Below are positions 29,317 through 37,622 of a DNA stretch of 64,000 nt, piece after piece. The stretch is from assembly GCA_963715045.1 (NCBI GenBank), contig CAVQRC010000001.1, positions 62,001 to 126,000 on the forward strand, read 5' to 3'. This stretch comes from CAVQRC01 sp963715045 (lineage in GTDB: Bacteria; Planctomycetota; Planctomycetia; Pirellulales; Lacipirellulaceae). The notes under the pieces are model-generated. The model saw only the letters and a program-made list of their open reading frames with translations. It was not told the origin of the DNA and made no database searches. The position numbers and the translations under genes are program-made. Numbering within the stretch: position 1 is the first letter of the stretch; each line of letters starts with the position of its first letter.

Positions 29317-29340
29317 GTGCGCGGATACCATCCGCGGTTT
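29317..29340. repeat. Palindromic 24-bp repeat, copy 1
   Basis: Perfect hairpin CGCGGAT-ACC-ATCCGCG followed by GTTT. It differs from copy 2 (30107-30130) at one loop base. Confidence 0.7.
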
Positions 29341-29471
29341 TGCAACCGTGGAATGGAGAGGGATCGTCCCACAGTTCGATTTGCGAGGGAGGGGGAAAAA
29401 GGAGCAGAGAGCGGGGGGGGAGCTCTCTTCTGCCCACTCTCCTTCTCCCCACTCCCTTAGCAAATCAAAAG

Positions 29472-29527
29472 GGGGCAAGCCCAACCGGCTGGTGGGGCGC
29501 ACAAGGCGGCGCGGTTGGACTTGCCCC
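29472..29527. repeat. Large hairpin
   Basis: Arms GGGGCAAGCCCAACCG and CGGTTGGACTTGCCCC pair at 15 of 16 positions around a loop of about 22 nt. Possible terminator or structured RNA after the HisA-like gene. Confidence 0.55.
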
Positions 29528-30106
29528 GGTTGCGGGGGCCCGGGCAGAGCCACCACGCATACCGGGCGACAAGCAATCAGATGGCACGAGATTGCTTGAG
29601 AAGCACACGGGCAGGAACAGGGACGTAGCGAGGCGCGTTGCCGTCAGGTCAGGTCCGCCAAGGGAACCCGACTTTCGTTCGCGGAAATCAGGCCAGATGC
29701 TCATGGAGGTCTCGCATCGATGCACAGTTGCCGCAGTGACATTCGGCAGCCTGGCGATCTACGAGAGACCCATGGCTTTGCGTCCTCGCCTTTCGACGAG
29801 TTTGCCTTTTCGTGCCGTTGAAAGAGAACGGCGACGCTTCAAGTAACGCAGTTGTCGAGTGAGCCGTGCGGTCGAGGTCGAGTGCACGATTTCTCACTGC
29901 TCAATAAATAGGTTACGAAATGGGGTGGGGCAAATGATAATCCGCAGATTTTTCGGAGGGTTGGCGGAGCAGTGATGCGGCGGAGTGGCCGCAGCTTGCT
30001 TTGCGTAGTGGGGCTAGGAGGGCAAGTCCGCCGCGTACAGGCGGGGTCCGAGTGTCGTTGGCGGCGCTGCGCGTCGATCGAGTGGAGAGTTCTCACGACA
30101 GCCGCA

Positions 30107-30130
30107 GTGCGCGGATACTATCCGCGGTTT
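30107..30130. repeat. Palindromic 24-bp repeat, copy 2
   Basis: CGCGGAT-ACT-ATCCGCG followed by GTTT, 790 bp from copy 1. Downstream flanks (TTT, then ACC/CCC and TGGA) are also similar for about 15 bp. Confidence 0.7.
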
Positions 30131-30160
30131 GTACACCCATGGACGCCGAGACCACACGCA

Positions 30161-30952
30161 TCATTCCCACTGGGGTGGGCGTTGTTCGAGGAATGCCTGG
30201 AGTCCCTCGGCGGCGGCTTCGGTGGTGCGGGCCGTGGCGCTGGCGATTGCGCCCGAGGCGAGTTGGGTCGCAAGATGTTCGGCGATCGTGTCGTTGATCA
30301 AACGCTTGGTGAGATGGATCGCCTGGGGGGCACCGGCGGCGATTTCCGTGGCGACTTCCTGCGCCCGGGCCCAGAGCACCGATTCGGCGACGAGTTCATG
30401 GTACACGCCGATCCGATATGCCTCGGCCGCTTCGATCAACGACGAGGTCAGCAACAGGCGGGCCGCCTGACCGGCACCGATGCGAAACGACAATAACGGG
30501 CCGACGATTCCGGCCACGATGCCGCGGCGAGGTTCAGGGAATCCGAAGTGGGCCGACTCGGTGGCGATCACGACGTCGCTGGCGAGCAGCAGACCGCCGC
30601 CGCCGGCAACTGCCGGCCCGTTGACGGCAGCGATGATCGGCTTGGTAATTGCGAGCATCTTCTGAATGATTTCGCGATAGTGCGCCGCATCTTCTCCCCA
30701 CCGCTGTTCGGCGTCGGGCAGGGCGGCCGTCGATCTCATTTCGCCGAGGTCCATGCCTGCACAGAAGGCCGGGGCCGACCCGGTGAGGATGATCGCCCGT
30801 ACACGCTTGTCGTGGTAGAGGTCGTCGAGGGCAACGACCAAGTCGCCGAGAAGGCGTCGCGTCAGCGCGTTGCGACGCTCCGGACGATTCAGCACGATCG
30901 TGCCCGAGGGTGGATGGACCTTGACGAGCAGAGGAGATGTCGAACTGACCAT
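30161..30952 (-). CDS. Enoyl-CoA hydratase/isomerase family protein
   Basis: Crotonase-fold enzyme of 263 residues; ATG 30952. GTIVLNRPERRNALTRRLL (N-terminal strand), APAFCAGMDLGEM (first oxyanion-hole loop), KPIIAAVNGPAVAGGGGLLL (second oxyanion hole), HFGFPEPRRGIVAGIVGP (region of catalytic Glu) and AYRIGVYHELV are in place. It is the last gene of a minus-strand operon with an acyl-CoA carboxyltransferase and AtuA-type genes, which suggests hydration of a branched unsaturated acyl-CoA (leucine or acyclic-terpene type catabolism). A precise substrate cannot be given. Confidence 0.9.
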   Translation of the reverse strand: MVSSTSPLLVKVHPPSGTIVLNRPERRNALTRRLLGDLVVALDDLYHDKRVRAIILTGSAPAFCAGMDLGEMRSTAALPDAEQRWGEDAAHYREIIQKMLAITKPIIAAVNGPAVAGGGGLLLASDVVIATESAHFGFPEPRRGIVAGIVGPLLSFRIGAGQAARLLLTSSLIEAAEAYRIGVYHELVAESVLWARAQEVATEIAAGAPQAIHLTKRLINDTIAEHLATQLASGAIASATARTTEAAAEGLQAFLEQRPPQWE

Positions 30953-31001
30953 GAATTCACGCGCGTGTGGTAAGACCTGAAAGTACTTGATCAACAGGCT
31001 G

Positions 31002-31313
31002 CTACGGCTCAGGAAGTTCGAGCTCGAGCATCGCTTCTCCCAGCAACTTACCCTGCGTGTCGATGCGCAGCGACTGGCTCGCGCCGCCTGCCAGGGCATC
31101 GTAGAGCATGAAGTTGAGGGCCCCCACGTGCGGCAATTCGAACCGCTCAATCCGAGTTGTCCCCAGCCCGTGAAAATGCCGGGCGACTCGGGCGACGGTC
31201 AATTCGCGGACGAGAAACGGGTAATCCGAGGGATTGCGGGCGACAACGCCGACATTCGCATGGTTGCCTTTGTCGCCGGAGCGGGCGGTGGCGAACTCGC
31301 GGAGCCGAGGCAT
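31002..31313 (-). CDS. AtuA C-terminal (ferredoxin-fold) domain protein
   Basis: A 103-residue stand-alone version of the domain that forms the C-terminus of AtuA-like proteins: LREFATARSGDKGNHANVGV, LTVARVARHFHGL and LPHVGALNFMLYDALAGG. ATG 31313. It sits 67 bp after the separate DUF1446 gene, so AtuA is split into two polypeptides here, which is seen in other bacteria. Function unknown; it travels with acyclic-terpene and leucine/isovalerate utilisation genes. Confidence 0.88.
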   Translation of the reverse strand: MPRLREFATARSGDKGNHANVGVVARNPSDYPFLVRELTVARVARHFHGLGTTRIERFELPHVGALNFMLYDALAGGASQSLRIDTQGKLLGEAMLELELPEP

Positions 31314-31380
31314 GGGCGAAAACTTCAAAACTGGGTTAGTGAAACGCAGAACGGGAACAGGATTCGGGCGTCGGCAGAAG

Positions 31381-32742
31381 CTAGCCGACCCAGTCGCGTG
31401 CGGAACGAATTTCGATGGCGGGTTCGACAAGGTCCTTGGGCACGGTGGTCGGCCAATAGGCATACATGGGTCGCGTCCGTGGTCGGCCGGACGCATATCC
31501 GGCAATGCCAGCGGGGCCCGTGGTGATCAGCGGCGGGATCTCGCGGGCAAAGCGGTCGACGAGGGAGCGATCCGGATCGGCGACGGAGATGCGGAGAACG
31601 ACCTCGGGGGGGTCTGCGGAGATTTCGCGGTCGCTCGGCACGCCGATGCCGCTTCCGAGCAGTTCGACGTGGCTGCGTTGGAGATCGCGGCCTGCTGCGG
31701 CCGTCCGGGTGAGGACGAGATCGGCCAGTTCATGGCCGCGGCGAATGCAATCGCGACCGTAGACGAGCAATTCCGCCGTGGTCGTGTAACCGGCGTGGTA
31801 GGCCAGGGACACCTTGTACGACGAGGGGGGAGGTCCACCCTGAGCGCCCCAGACGGCGACGCGGTCCGGTTCTTCTTCGGCAATGCGGACCGTCGTCAAG
31901 TCGACGTCGACATCCGGCGTCAAGTAATGTTGCGGGTTGCCGACCTCGTAGACGAGTTGTTCGACGACCGTTTGCCGGTTGACCGCGCCGTCGGTAAGCG
32001 GCGGCTTGGTGATTGTGAACCGATCGGGTGATGTCATGTCGACGATCGGGTAGCCGATATTCGCCAGCGGCCAGGCGACCGGCTGCGAGGCGTAGCCGCC
32101 GGTCACCTGGGCCCCGCACTCGATCAGGTGACCGGCGACGGTGGCCATTGCCAGATCGTTCCATCGGTCGAGCGGGATCCCGCATTCGTAGATTGCCGGC
32201 CCGACGGTGAGGGCCGCATCGGCGACGCGGCCGGTGACCACCAGGCGGGCATCGCCGGCGAGGGCCGCGGCGATCGGGGCTGCCCCGAGATAGGCGTTGG
32301 CGGCGACGGTCGGCGAGTGCAACTCGGAGAACGGGGCACCCGTATCGAGGTTCTGCAGCGGGCAGCCGTGGGCGAGCAATTCCTCGAGGCGATCGAGCAG
32401 GTTGTCACCGAGGACGACCGCGATGGCCATTTCGGGCGAGCCCGAGTCGATCAATGCCACGGCGATCGCTTCGACACAGCGGATCGGGTTGACGCCTCCG
32501 GCATTGCTGATGAGTCGCAACTGGGGTTGGAGGTACAACGCGGGGCCGAGCGCGCGAACGACATCGACGAAATCGCTGGCGAAGCCGCGGGCGGGATCCT
32601 TCTGGCGACTGCGGGCGAGGATCGACATCGTCAGTTCGGCCAGGTAGTCGAACGTGAGGTAGTCGAGTTCGGTGTGATCGACGATGCGGTGGGCGGCGTC
32701 GATGCGGTCGCCGTAAAAGCCGGCGGCGTTGGCGATGAGCAA
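31381..32742 (-). CDS. AtuA-like DUF1446 protein
   Basis: A 453-residue DUF1446 protein (core of AtuA, acyclic terpene utilisation). IANAAGFYGDRIDAAHRIV, LDYLTFDYLAELTMSILARS, LISNAGGVNPIRCVEA, VVTGRVADAALTVGP, CGAQVTGGYA and YKVSLAYHAGYTTTAELLVY are diagnostic. TTG at 32742 is taken as start since homology begins at LIANAAGFYG; a heptameric GGGGTCA array lies immediately upstream. Members are required for citronellol/geraniol-type growth in Pseudomonas, but their reaction is unknown. Co-directional with the carboxyltransferase. Confidence 0.9.
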   Translation of the reverse strand: MLIANAAGFYGDRIDAAHRIVDHTELDYLTFDYLAELTMSILARSRQKDPARGFASDFVDVVRALGPALYLQPQLRLISNAGGVNPIRCVEAIAVALIDSGSPEMAIAVVLGDNLLDRLEELLAHGCPLQNLDTGAPFSELHSPTVAANAYLGAAPIAAALAGDARLVVTGRVADAALTVGPAIYECGIPLDRWNDLAMATVAGHLIECGAQVTGGYASQPVAWPLANIGYPIVDMTSPDRFTITKPPLTDGAVNRQTVVEQLVYEVGNPQHYLTPDVDVDLTTVRIAEEEPDRVAVWGAQGGPPPSSYKVSLAYHAGYTTTAELLVYGRDCIRRGHELADLVLTRTAAAGRDLQRSHVELLGSGIGVPSDREISADPPEVVLRISVADPDRSLVDRFAREIPPLITTGPAGIAGYASGRPRTRPMYAYWPTTVPKDLVEPAIEIRSARDWVG

Positions 32743-32749
32743 GGATGAG

Positions 32750-32785
32750 TCGGGGGTCAGGGGTCGGGGTCAGGGGTCAGGGAGG
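32750..32785 (+). repeat. Short GGGGTCA/GGGGTCG heptamer array
   Basis: About five tandem 7-bp units (GTCAGGG and GTCGGGG) fill the gap between the carboxyltransferase stop and the AtuA-like start. The same unit recurs at 62956-62993 and, inverted, at 63047-63074. Confidence 0.75.
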
Positions 32786-32787
32786 AC

Positions 32788-34410
32788 TCAGACTTGGAAG
32801 ACTCCGAGTTGAAACGTGGGGGGAGGGGGTACTCGGGTGACAATCTGGAGGGCCTGGGTGAGGTATTGGCGTGTTTTTTCGGGTGGGACGATGGCGTCGA
32901 CCCAGCCTCGGGCGGCGGCGTAGCGGACATCCTGTTGTCGGCGGTAATCGGCACGGACGCGCTCACTGAGTGTTGCGAGTTCTTCGGCATCGACGTGTTG
33001 CCCTTGCCGTTCGAGGCTCTTGATCGTGATGTCGAGGAGGGTGGCGGTGGCTTGTTCTTCCCCCATGACAGCGGTCCGCGCTTGCGGCCATGCAAAGACG
33101 AACCGCGGGTCGAATGCCTTACCACAAAGCCCGTAGTTGCCGGCCCCGAAAGAGCCGCCGACGATCAGCGTGATCTTGGGGACGCGGGAGTTGCTGATGG
33201 CATTGACCAGCTTCGCCCCGGCGCGAATGATCCCGGAGCGTTCGCTTTCCCGGCCGACCATGAAACCGTTGATGTCCTGCCAGAACAGGATCGGTAACCC
33301 GTCCTGGTTACAGGCCATCACGAACCGGGCGGCCTTCTCTGCGCTGTCGACGTAGAGCACGCCGCCAATCTGAATTCGTCCCTCACCGGTTCTCACCGGG
33401 TGATGCTGGCAGGCGACGATTCCGACGGCGATTCCGGCAATTCGAGCGGTGCCGCAAACGAGTGTCTGTCCGTAGTCGGCTTTGAATTCGGTGAAGCTGG
33501 TGGCGTCGACGATGCACGCGAGTACGTCGCGGACTTCGTAGTCCTGGCGGTGATCGAGCGAGACGACGTCGTAGATTTCGTGCGGCTCGCGGGCCGGCGC
33601 GGTGGGCGCCGTGAAGCTGTAAGGGGCCGGTGGTTGAGCCGGATCGGGAGGAAGACAGCCGGCCAGTTCGCGAAGTCGGTTCAGGCAGGCTTCGTCGTGG
33701 GGTTCGCGATAGTCGATCGTGCCGCTGATTTCGGCGTGCATCTGCGCGCCGCCGAGATCTTCGGCGTCCACTTCCTGTCCGATCGCGCTCTTGACGAGTG
33801 CGGGCCCGGCCAGGAAAAGCCCCGACCCGTCGGTCATCAGCAACTTGTCGCAGAGGACCGGCAGGTAACCGCCGCCGGCCACACAATTGCCCATGATCGC
33901 CGCCGTCTGGGGAATGCCGGCCGCCGACAGGACCGAGTTGTTGCGGAAGATCCGGCCGAAATCGTCCTCGTCCGGAAACACGTCTTCCTGCAACGGCAGG
34001 AACACGCCTGCCGAATCGACCAGGTAAATGATCGGGAGTCGATTCGCTGCGGCAATCTTCTGGGCCCGCAGTACTTTCTTGGCCGTGGCCGGAAAGAACG
34101 CACCCGCCTTGACCGTGGCATCGTTCGCGACGAGCAAATGCATCCGACCGGCGATCGCTGCGATCACGCAGACGACGCCTGCCGCCGGAGCGCCGCCCCA
34201 TTCGTCATACATCTCATAACCCGACCACAGACCGACCTCGAGTTGCGGCGAGGACGCATCGACCAGCCGATCGATCCTTTCGCGTGCCGTCAGCCGATGC
34301 TTCTCGTGCTGCCGATCGATTGCGCGTTCGCCCCCCCCGAGGCGAAGCTGCTGCTCGATCGCCTGCAGGTCTGCCGTGAGTGATTTCAGGGTTCGGTCAG
34401 ATGGAGTCAA
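32788..34410 (-). CDS. Acyl-CoA carboxylase carboxyltransferase (beta) subunit
   Basis: Transfers CO2 from carboxybiotin to an acyl-CoA (methylcrotonyl/geranyl/propionyl type). 540 residues from a TTG at 34410 (LTPSDRTLKSL); the upstream open frame to 34785 lacks homology and runs over the rpoD promoter region. Carboxyltransferase N-domain: HRLTARERIDRLVD, KAGAFFPATAKKVLRAQKIA, YLVDSAGVFLPLQEDVFPDE, and MGNCVAGGGYLPVLCDKLLM. C-domain: RIAGIAVGIVACQ, ILFWQDINGFMVG, KITLIVGGSFGAGNYGLCG and ARTAVMGEEQAT. No biotin carboxylase or carrier gene is in this operon, so the partner must be encoded elsewhere. Confidence 0.9.
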   Translation of the reverse strand: MTPSDRTLKSLTADLQAIEQQLRLGGGERAIDRQHEKHRLTARERIDRLVDASSPQLEVGLWSGYEMYDEWGGAPAAGVVCVIAAIAGRMHLLVANDATVKAGAFFPATAKKVLRAQKIAAANRLPIIYLVDSAGVFLPLQEDVFPDEDDFGRIFRNNSVLSAAGIPQTAAIMGNCVAGGGYLPVLCDKLLMTDGSGLFLAGPALVKSAIGQEVDAEDLGGAQMHAEISGTIDYREPHDEACLNRLRELAGCLPPDPAQPPAPYSFTAPTAPAREPHEIYDVVSLDHRQDYEVRDVLACIVDATSFTEFKADYGQTLVCGTARIAGIAVGIVACQHHPVRTGEGRIQIGGVLYVDSAEKAARFVMACNQDGLPILFWQDINGFMVGRESERSGIIRAGAKLVNAISNSRVPKITLIVGGSFGAGNYGLCGKAFDPRFVFAWPQARTAVMGEEQATATLLDITIKSLERQGQHVDAEELATLSERVRADYRRQQDVRYAAARGWVDAIVPPEKTRQYLTQALQIVTRVPPPPTFQLGVFQV

Positions 34411-34772
34411 GAGGCGGCGCCTCAACCGGGGGACTGCGAATCGAGCCCGCGTACGGCTCGGCGGCTGCTCGATCTTAACCCGACCGGCACGGCTGCGAAC
34501 ACCGCTGTCGGCAGCCGGCGACGGGTGTTGCCGATCGTCAACGCGGCCGACGGGTGGATGATGCCTTAGGTCCCCGGGGGAGGTGCAGGGCAACGTCGCG
34601 TCGAACTGTCGCGGCGTGCTCGTAACTGCTTGTCTGAAATGAGGTTGCAGACTCGAGCGGCAGTCGATTCGCGGTTTAGACCGGGCTTGTGGCATCCATT
34701 CTGCGGTATCGGGCCGTCGACCCCGCGTGCCTTCGCAGAGCGACAAATCACCCCCGGTGAGGAGGATGGAGC
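34411..34772. other. Divergent intergenic region
   Basis: Region between the carboxyltransferase (leftward) and rpoD (rightward). It should contain both promoters, but no clear -35/-10 pair is recognised. Confidence 0.35.
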
Positions 34773-36380
34773 GTGTCTCAAACACCCGACTCGAAGAAGC
34801 GACCCCGTCGAACCCCCAAGAAGACGAACGCTGCCAGAACGAGCCAGCCCGGGATCGTCAAGGGAGGCCCGGCGAAGGTCGCCAAGAAGAAGACCAAGGC
34901 GGTGTCGAAAGCGAGCCGGATCGGGCCCGCGGCCACGAAGGTCGCGGCAAGCGCCTATCGATTCGCCGATGAAGACGGTTCTCCGTCAAACGTCGATGAT
35001 CCGGTGCGAATGTACCTGATGCAGATGGGTGAAATCCCGATGCTCACGCGGCCCGAAGAGATCGATGCGGCGAAACAGATCGAGGCCACGCGGACCCACT
35101 TTCGCCGCACGCTGCTGGCATCGGACTATCTGTTGCGGGCAGCAGTCGATCTGCTGGTCAAGGTCCGCGACGGAAAACTGCGGCTGGATCGTACGATCGA
35201 GATCTCGGTCACCAATACGGCGGAAAAACGCAACATCCTCAAGCGGCTCGGACCGAATCTGAAAACGATCGAGCACCTGTTGAGCTTGAACCATCCCGAC
35301 TATCGACTTGCCATCAGCAAGACCGTGAAGCCGGAAGAACGCAAGGCGGCCTGGCGACGATTGTTGACCCGCCGGAACAAGGTCGTGCGGCTGGTCGAGG
35401 AGATGAACCTGCGGATTCAGCGTCTGATGCCGCTGGTGCAGGAGCTGCACGAGATCTCCCAGCGGATGAAGGCGATCAAGGATCAACTTCGCGATCCGAA
35501 CCAGATTGCGAGCCTGGCCCACTACGAAGAACTCATGCGTGATCTGCGTTACTTGATGAAGATCACACTGGAGTCGCCGGCGACGCTGGCCCGCTGGAGT
35601 GAGCGGACGACGCGTCGCCAGGGCCGCTACGACGCGGCGAAGCGACGCCTGTCGGCGGCGAATCTCCGCTTGGTGGTGTCGATCGCGAAGCGTTATCGCA
35701 ACCGCGGCTTGAGTTTTCTGGACTTGATCCAGGAGGGAAACACCGGCCTGATGCGGGCGGTCGACAAGTTCGAGCATGCTCGGGGCTACAAGTTTTCGAC
35801 GTATGCAACGTGGTGGATTCGGCAGGCCATTACGCGGGCGATCGCCGATCAGAGTCGTACGATTCGGCTTCCGGTGCACATGATCGACACGATGAGCAAG
35901 GTCCGCACCGTGTCGGCCGAGTTCCTCCAGCAGCATGGGCGGGAGCCGAACCCGGAGGAGATTGCCGAGATCTCGGGACTGTCGGTGGATGACGCGCGGG
36001 TGATCATGAAAATGACACGGCAGCCGCTGTCACTGGACCAGCCGGTGGGCGACCACGAGGACAATTTCTTTGGGGAATTCCTGGAGGAAAAGCGAGACGA
36101 CGATCCGCTGTACGATACGAATCTCGACATGCTGAAGCGGCGGCTGAACGACGTGATGAGCGACTTGAGTTATCGAGAGCGTGAGATCATCCGGCTGCGG
36201 TACGGGCTGGCGGACGGCTACGCGTACACGCTGGAAGAGGTCGGCAAGATTTTCTCGGTCACCCGCGAGCGGGTGCGGCAGATCGAATCGAAAGCGGTTC
36301 GCAAGCTGCAGCAGCCTTTCCGTAGTCGCGTGCTGGTCGGGTTTCTGGAAGGGGCGGAAGTGCCGCCGGCGGTCACTTAG
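34773..36380 (+). CDS. rpoD: RNA polymerase primary sigma factor (sigma-70, RpoD/SigA)
   Basis: A 535-residue primary sigma factor. GTG 34773 follows AGGAGG at a good distance and decides the start. A basic Lys/Arg/Ala-rich N-terminus (1-60) stands in place of region 1.1. Region 1.2 is DDPVRMYLMQMGEIPMLTR. A long non-conserved helical segment is followed by region 2 (LRLVVSIAKRYRNRGLSFLD, LIQEGNTGLMRAVDKFEH, YKFSTYATWWIRQAITRA), region 3 (MIDTMSKVRTVSAEFLQQHG) and region 4 (LSYREREIIRLRYGL, TLEEVGKIFSVTRERVRQIE). A strong terminator follows. It directs housekeeping transcription from -10/-35 promoters. Confidence 0.95.
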   Translation: MSQTPDSKKRPRRTPKKTNAARTSQPGIVKGGPAKVAKKKTKAVSKASRIGPAATKVAASAYRFADEDGSPSNVDDPVRMYLMQMGEIPMLTRPEEIDAAKQIEATRTHFRRTLLASDYLLRAAVDLLVKVRDGKLRLDRTIEISVTNTAEKRNILKRLGPNLKTIEHLLSLNHPDYRLAISKTVKPEERKAAWRRLLTRRNKVVRLVEEMNLRIQRLMPLVQELHEISQRMKAIKDQLRDPNQIASLAHYEELMRDLRYLMKITLESPATLARWSERTTRRQGRYDAAKRRLSAANLRLVVSIAKRYRNRGLSFLDLIQEGNTGLMRAVDKFEHARGYKFSTYATWWIRQAITRAIADQSRTIRLPVHMIDTMSKVRTVSAEFLQQHGREPNPEEIAEISGLSVDDARVIMKMTRQPLSLDQPVGDHEDNFFGEFLEEKRDDDPLYDTNLDMLKRRLNDVMSDLSYREREIIRLRYGLADGYAYTLEEVGKIFSVTRERVRQIESKAVRKLQQPFRSRVLVGFLEGAEVPPAVT

Positions 36381-36418
36381 ACCGGGTCGGAACAGAACGA
36401 GGTACCGCCCATTTTTGC

Positions 36419-36466
36419 GACGCCCCGGGCCGTGCGGCTACCCCCGTCGGCCCGGGGCGTCTTTCC
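36419..36466 (+). terminator. Rho-independent-type terminator after rpoD
   Basis: Stem ACGCCCCGGGCCG / CGGCCCGGGGCGT with a 15-nt loop, followed by CTTTCC. Very stable stem 39 bp past the rpoD stop; the U tract is short. Confidence 0.75.
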
Positions 36467-36504
36467 GTAGCCGAGTCACTCTGTGACGCGGTATGAGGAT
36501 GGCC
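36467..36504 (+). repeat. 38-bp direct repeat with internal hairpin, copy 1
   Basis: Begins GTAGCCGAGTCAC, contains GTCAC-TCT-GTGAC and ends TATGAGGATGGCC. Three differences from copy 2, 86 bp downstream. It starts directly after the rpoD terminator. Confidence 0.8.
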
Positions 36505-36552
36505 GAGGCGACCTGGACTGCCGAGCTCCCGCCACGGAGTGCCAGGCCTACA

Positions 36553-36590
36553 CGTAGCCGGGTCACTCCGTGACACGGTATGAGGATGGC
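36553..36590 (+). repeat. 38-bp direct repeat with internal hairpin, copy 2
   Basis: Begins GTAGCCGGGTCAC, contains GTCAC-TCC-GTGAC and ends TATGAGGATGGCC. Same orientation as copy 1. Confidence 0.8.
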
Positions 36591-36872
36591 CCTCGATCGA
36601 GACCGCATCCTGGGCGGTGAGGCGTCCCTTGGTGTGGCCGTGGCGTGCTGGAACGCCGCTTTCCTGTCACGGCGTGCCAGACCTGCGACCAGGTTGACAG
36701 GTGATATGGCAGCCGATCGTAGGGGGCACGCAGCGGTCGATCAAACTCGACACGTCGCCACAGACATCCGGGAAGCGTAGAATCCGGCAAGGAGGCCAAG
36801 AGGAGCTGAGTCCGAATATGCAGAGATCAGCTCGGTTTCGAGAGGGTACGGCTATCGACCAGGAGTGCCGCC

Positions 36873-37070
36873 ATGCAAGTGAATGATCTGCCGCCTTTGA
36901 AACCCAGTCCAGTCGTCGAGGCCTTCAAGAAGGACGTGGACCGGACACTGCTCCGCGACAACCTCAATCTCACAGTGGAAGAGCGTATCCGTAAGCACAT
37001 GGCGTTCAACCGATTCGCAGAGGAATTGCGGAGCGCCGGTCTGGAAGCAGAGGGCCGAGGTAAGGAGTGA
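36873..37070 (+). CDS. Small protein paired with a nucleotidyltransferase
   Basis: A 65-residue acidic/basic helical protein (VNDLPPLKPSPVVEAFKKDV, LTVEERIRKHMAFNRFAEEL); ATG 36873. Its stop overlaps the next gene's GTG by 4 bp (GTGA), so the two are translated together. Unknown family; similar short proteins precede AbiEii/MNT-type nucleotidyltransferases in two-gene units, where one partner restrains the other. That role is inferred from arrangement only. Confidence 0.7.
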   Translation: MQVNDLPPLKPSPVVEAFKKDVDRTLLRDNLNLTVEERIRKHMAFNRFAEELRSAGLEAEGRGKE

Positions 37071-37582
37071 CCGACTTCGCCCGTTTTCTTCAGATCCTCG
37101 GCGCCGCGGAGGTGGAGTACATCCTCGTCGGCGGCGTTGCTGCGATTGCTCATGGATCAGCACGCCAGACGCTCGACATAGACATTGTTTACGCTCGATC
37201 CGCTGAGAATATCGATCGACTGGCTAAGGCGCTGGCGTCGCTCCGCCCCTACCTGCGAGGAGCTCCGCCGGGATTGCCGTTTCGCTGGGACATTGAGACG
37301 ATTAGCCAGGGATTGAACTTCACACTAACAACATCGCTTGGAGACATCGACCTTCTCGGCGAGATTGTCGGGGGCGGCGGCTACGAGGAGCTCTGCAATC
37401 ATTCGATTGAGCTTCACGCATTCGGCACAACTTGTCTGTGCCTTGACCTGGAGTCTCTCATTCGCGTGAAGCGAGCCGCCGGCCGACCCAAAGACCTTGA
37501 AGTGATCGCCGAACTCGAAGCCCTGCTCGAGGAGCAACGAGATCGATCGCCCGGCACGGAGCGTGGGAGCTCCGCGTCGTAG
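37067..37582 (+). CDS. Nucleotidyltransferase-fold protein (AbiEii/DUF6036-like)
   Basis: A 171-residue polymerase-beta-type nucleotidyltransferase. GTG 37067 overlaps the upstream gene. The fold signature is VEYILVGGVAAIAHGSARQT followed by LDIDIVYARS (GG, then DxD-like Asp pair), then GDIDLLGEIVGGGGYEEL (third acidic residue) and SLIRVKRAAGRPKDLEVIAEL. Such proteins transfer NMP to RNA or protein and act in toxin-antitoxin or phage-defence pairs; others are housekeeping. Partner is the 65-residue protein. Confidence 0.8.
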   Translation: MTDFARFLQILGAAEVEYILVGGVAAIAHGSARQTLDIDIVYARSAENIDRLAKALASLRPYLRGAPPGLPFRWDIETISQGLNFTLTTSLGDIDLLGEIVGGGGYEELCNHSIELHAFGTTCLCLDLESLIRVKRAAGRPKDLEVIAELEALLEEQRDRSPGTERGSSAS

Positions 37583-37622
37583 GCCGAGTCGCAGGTCCCG
37601 CCAGTCCCGGCGGGGATTCGCA

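Larger units (their letters stand above)
29226..30160. other. Long non-coding stretch with repeats
   Basis: About 935 bp between a plus-strand and a minus-strand gene. No coding region supported. It holds a large imperfect hairpin at 29472-29527 and two copies of a palindromic 24-bp repeat at 29317-29340 and 30107-30130. Confidence 0.5.

Noticed and set aside
33400..34383. 327-codon plus-strand open frame
   Set aside because: Antisense to the carboxyltransferase with all family motifs on the minus strand.
34411..34785. N-terminal extension of the carboxyltransferase to 34785
   Set aside because: It would overlap rpoD and its ribosome-binding site, and homology begins at the TTG at 34410.
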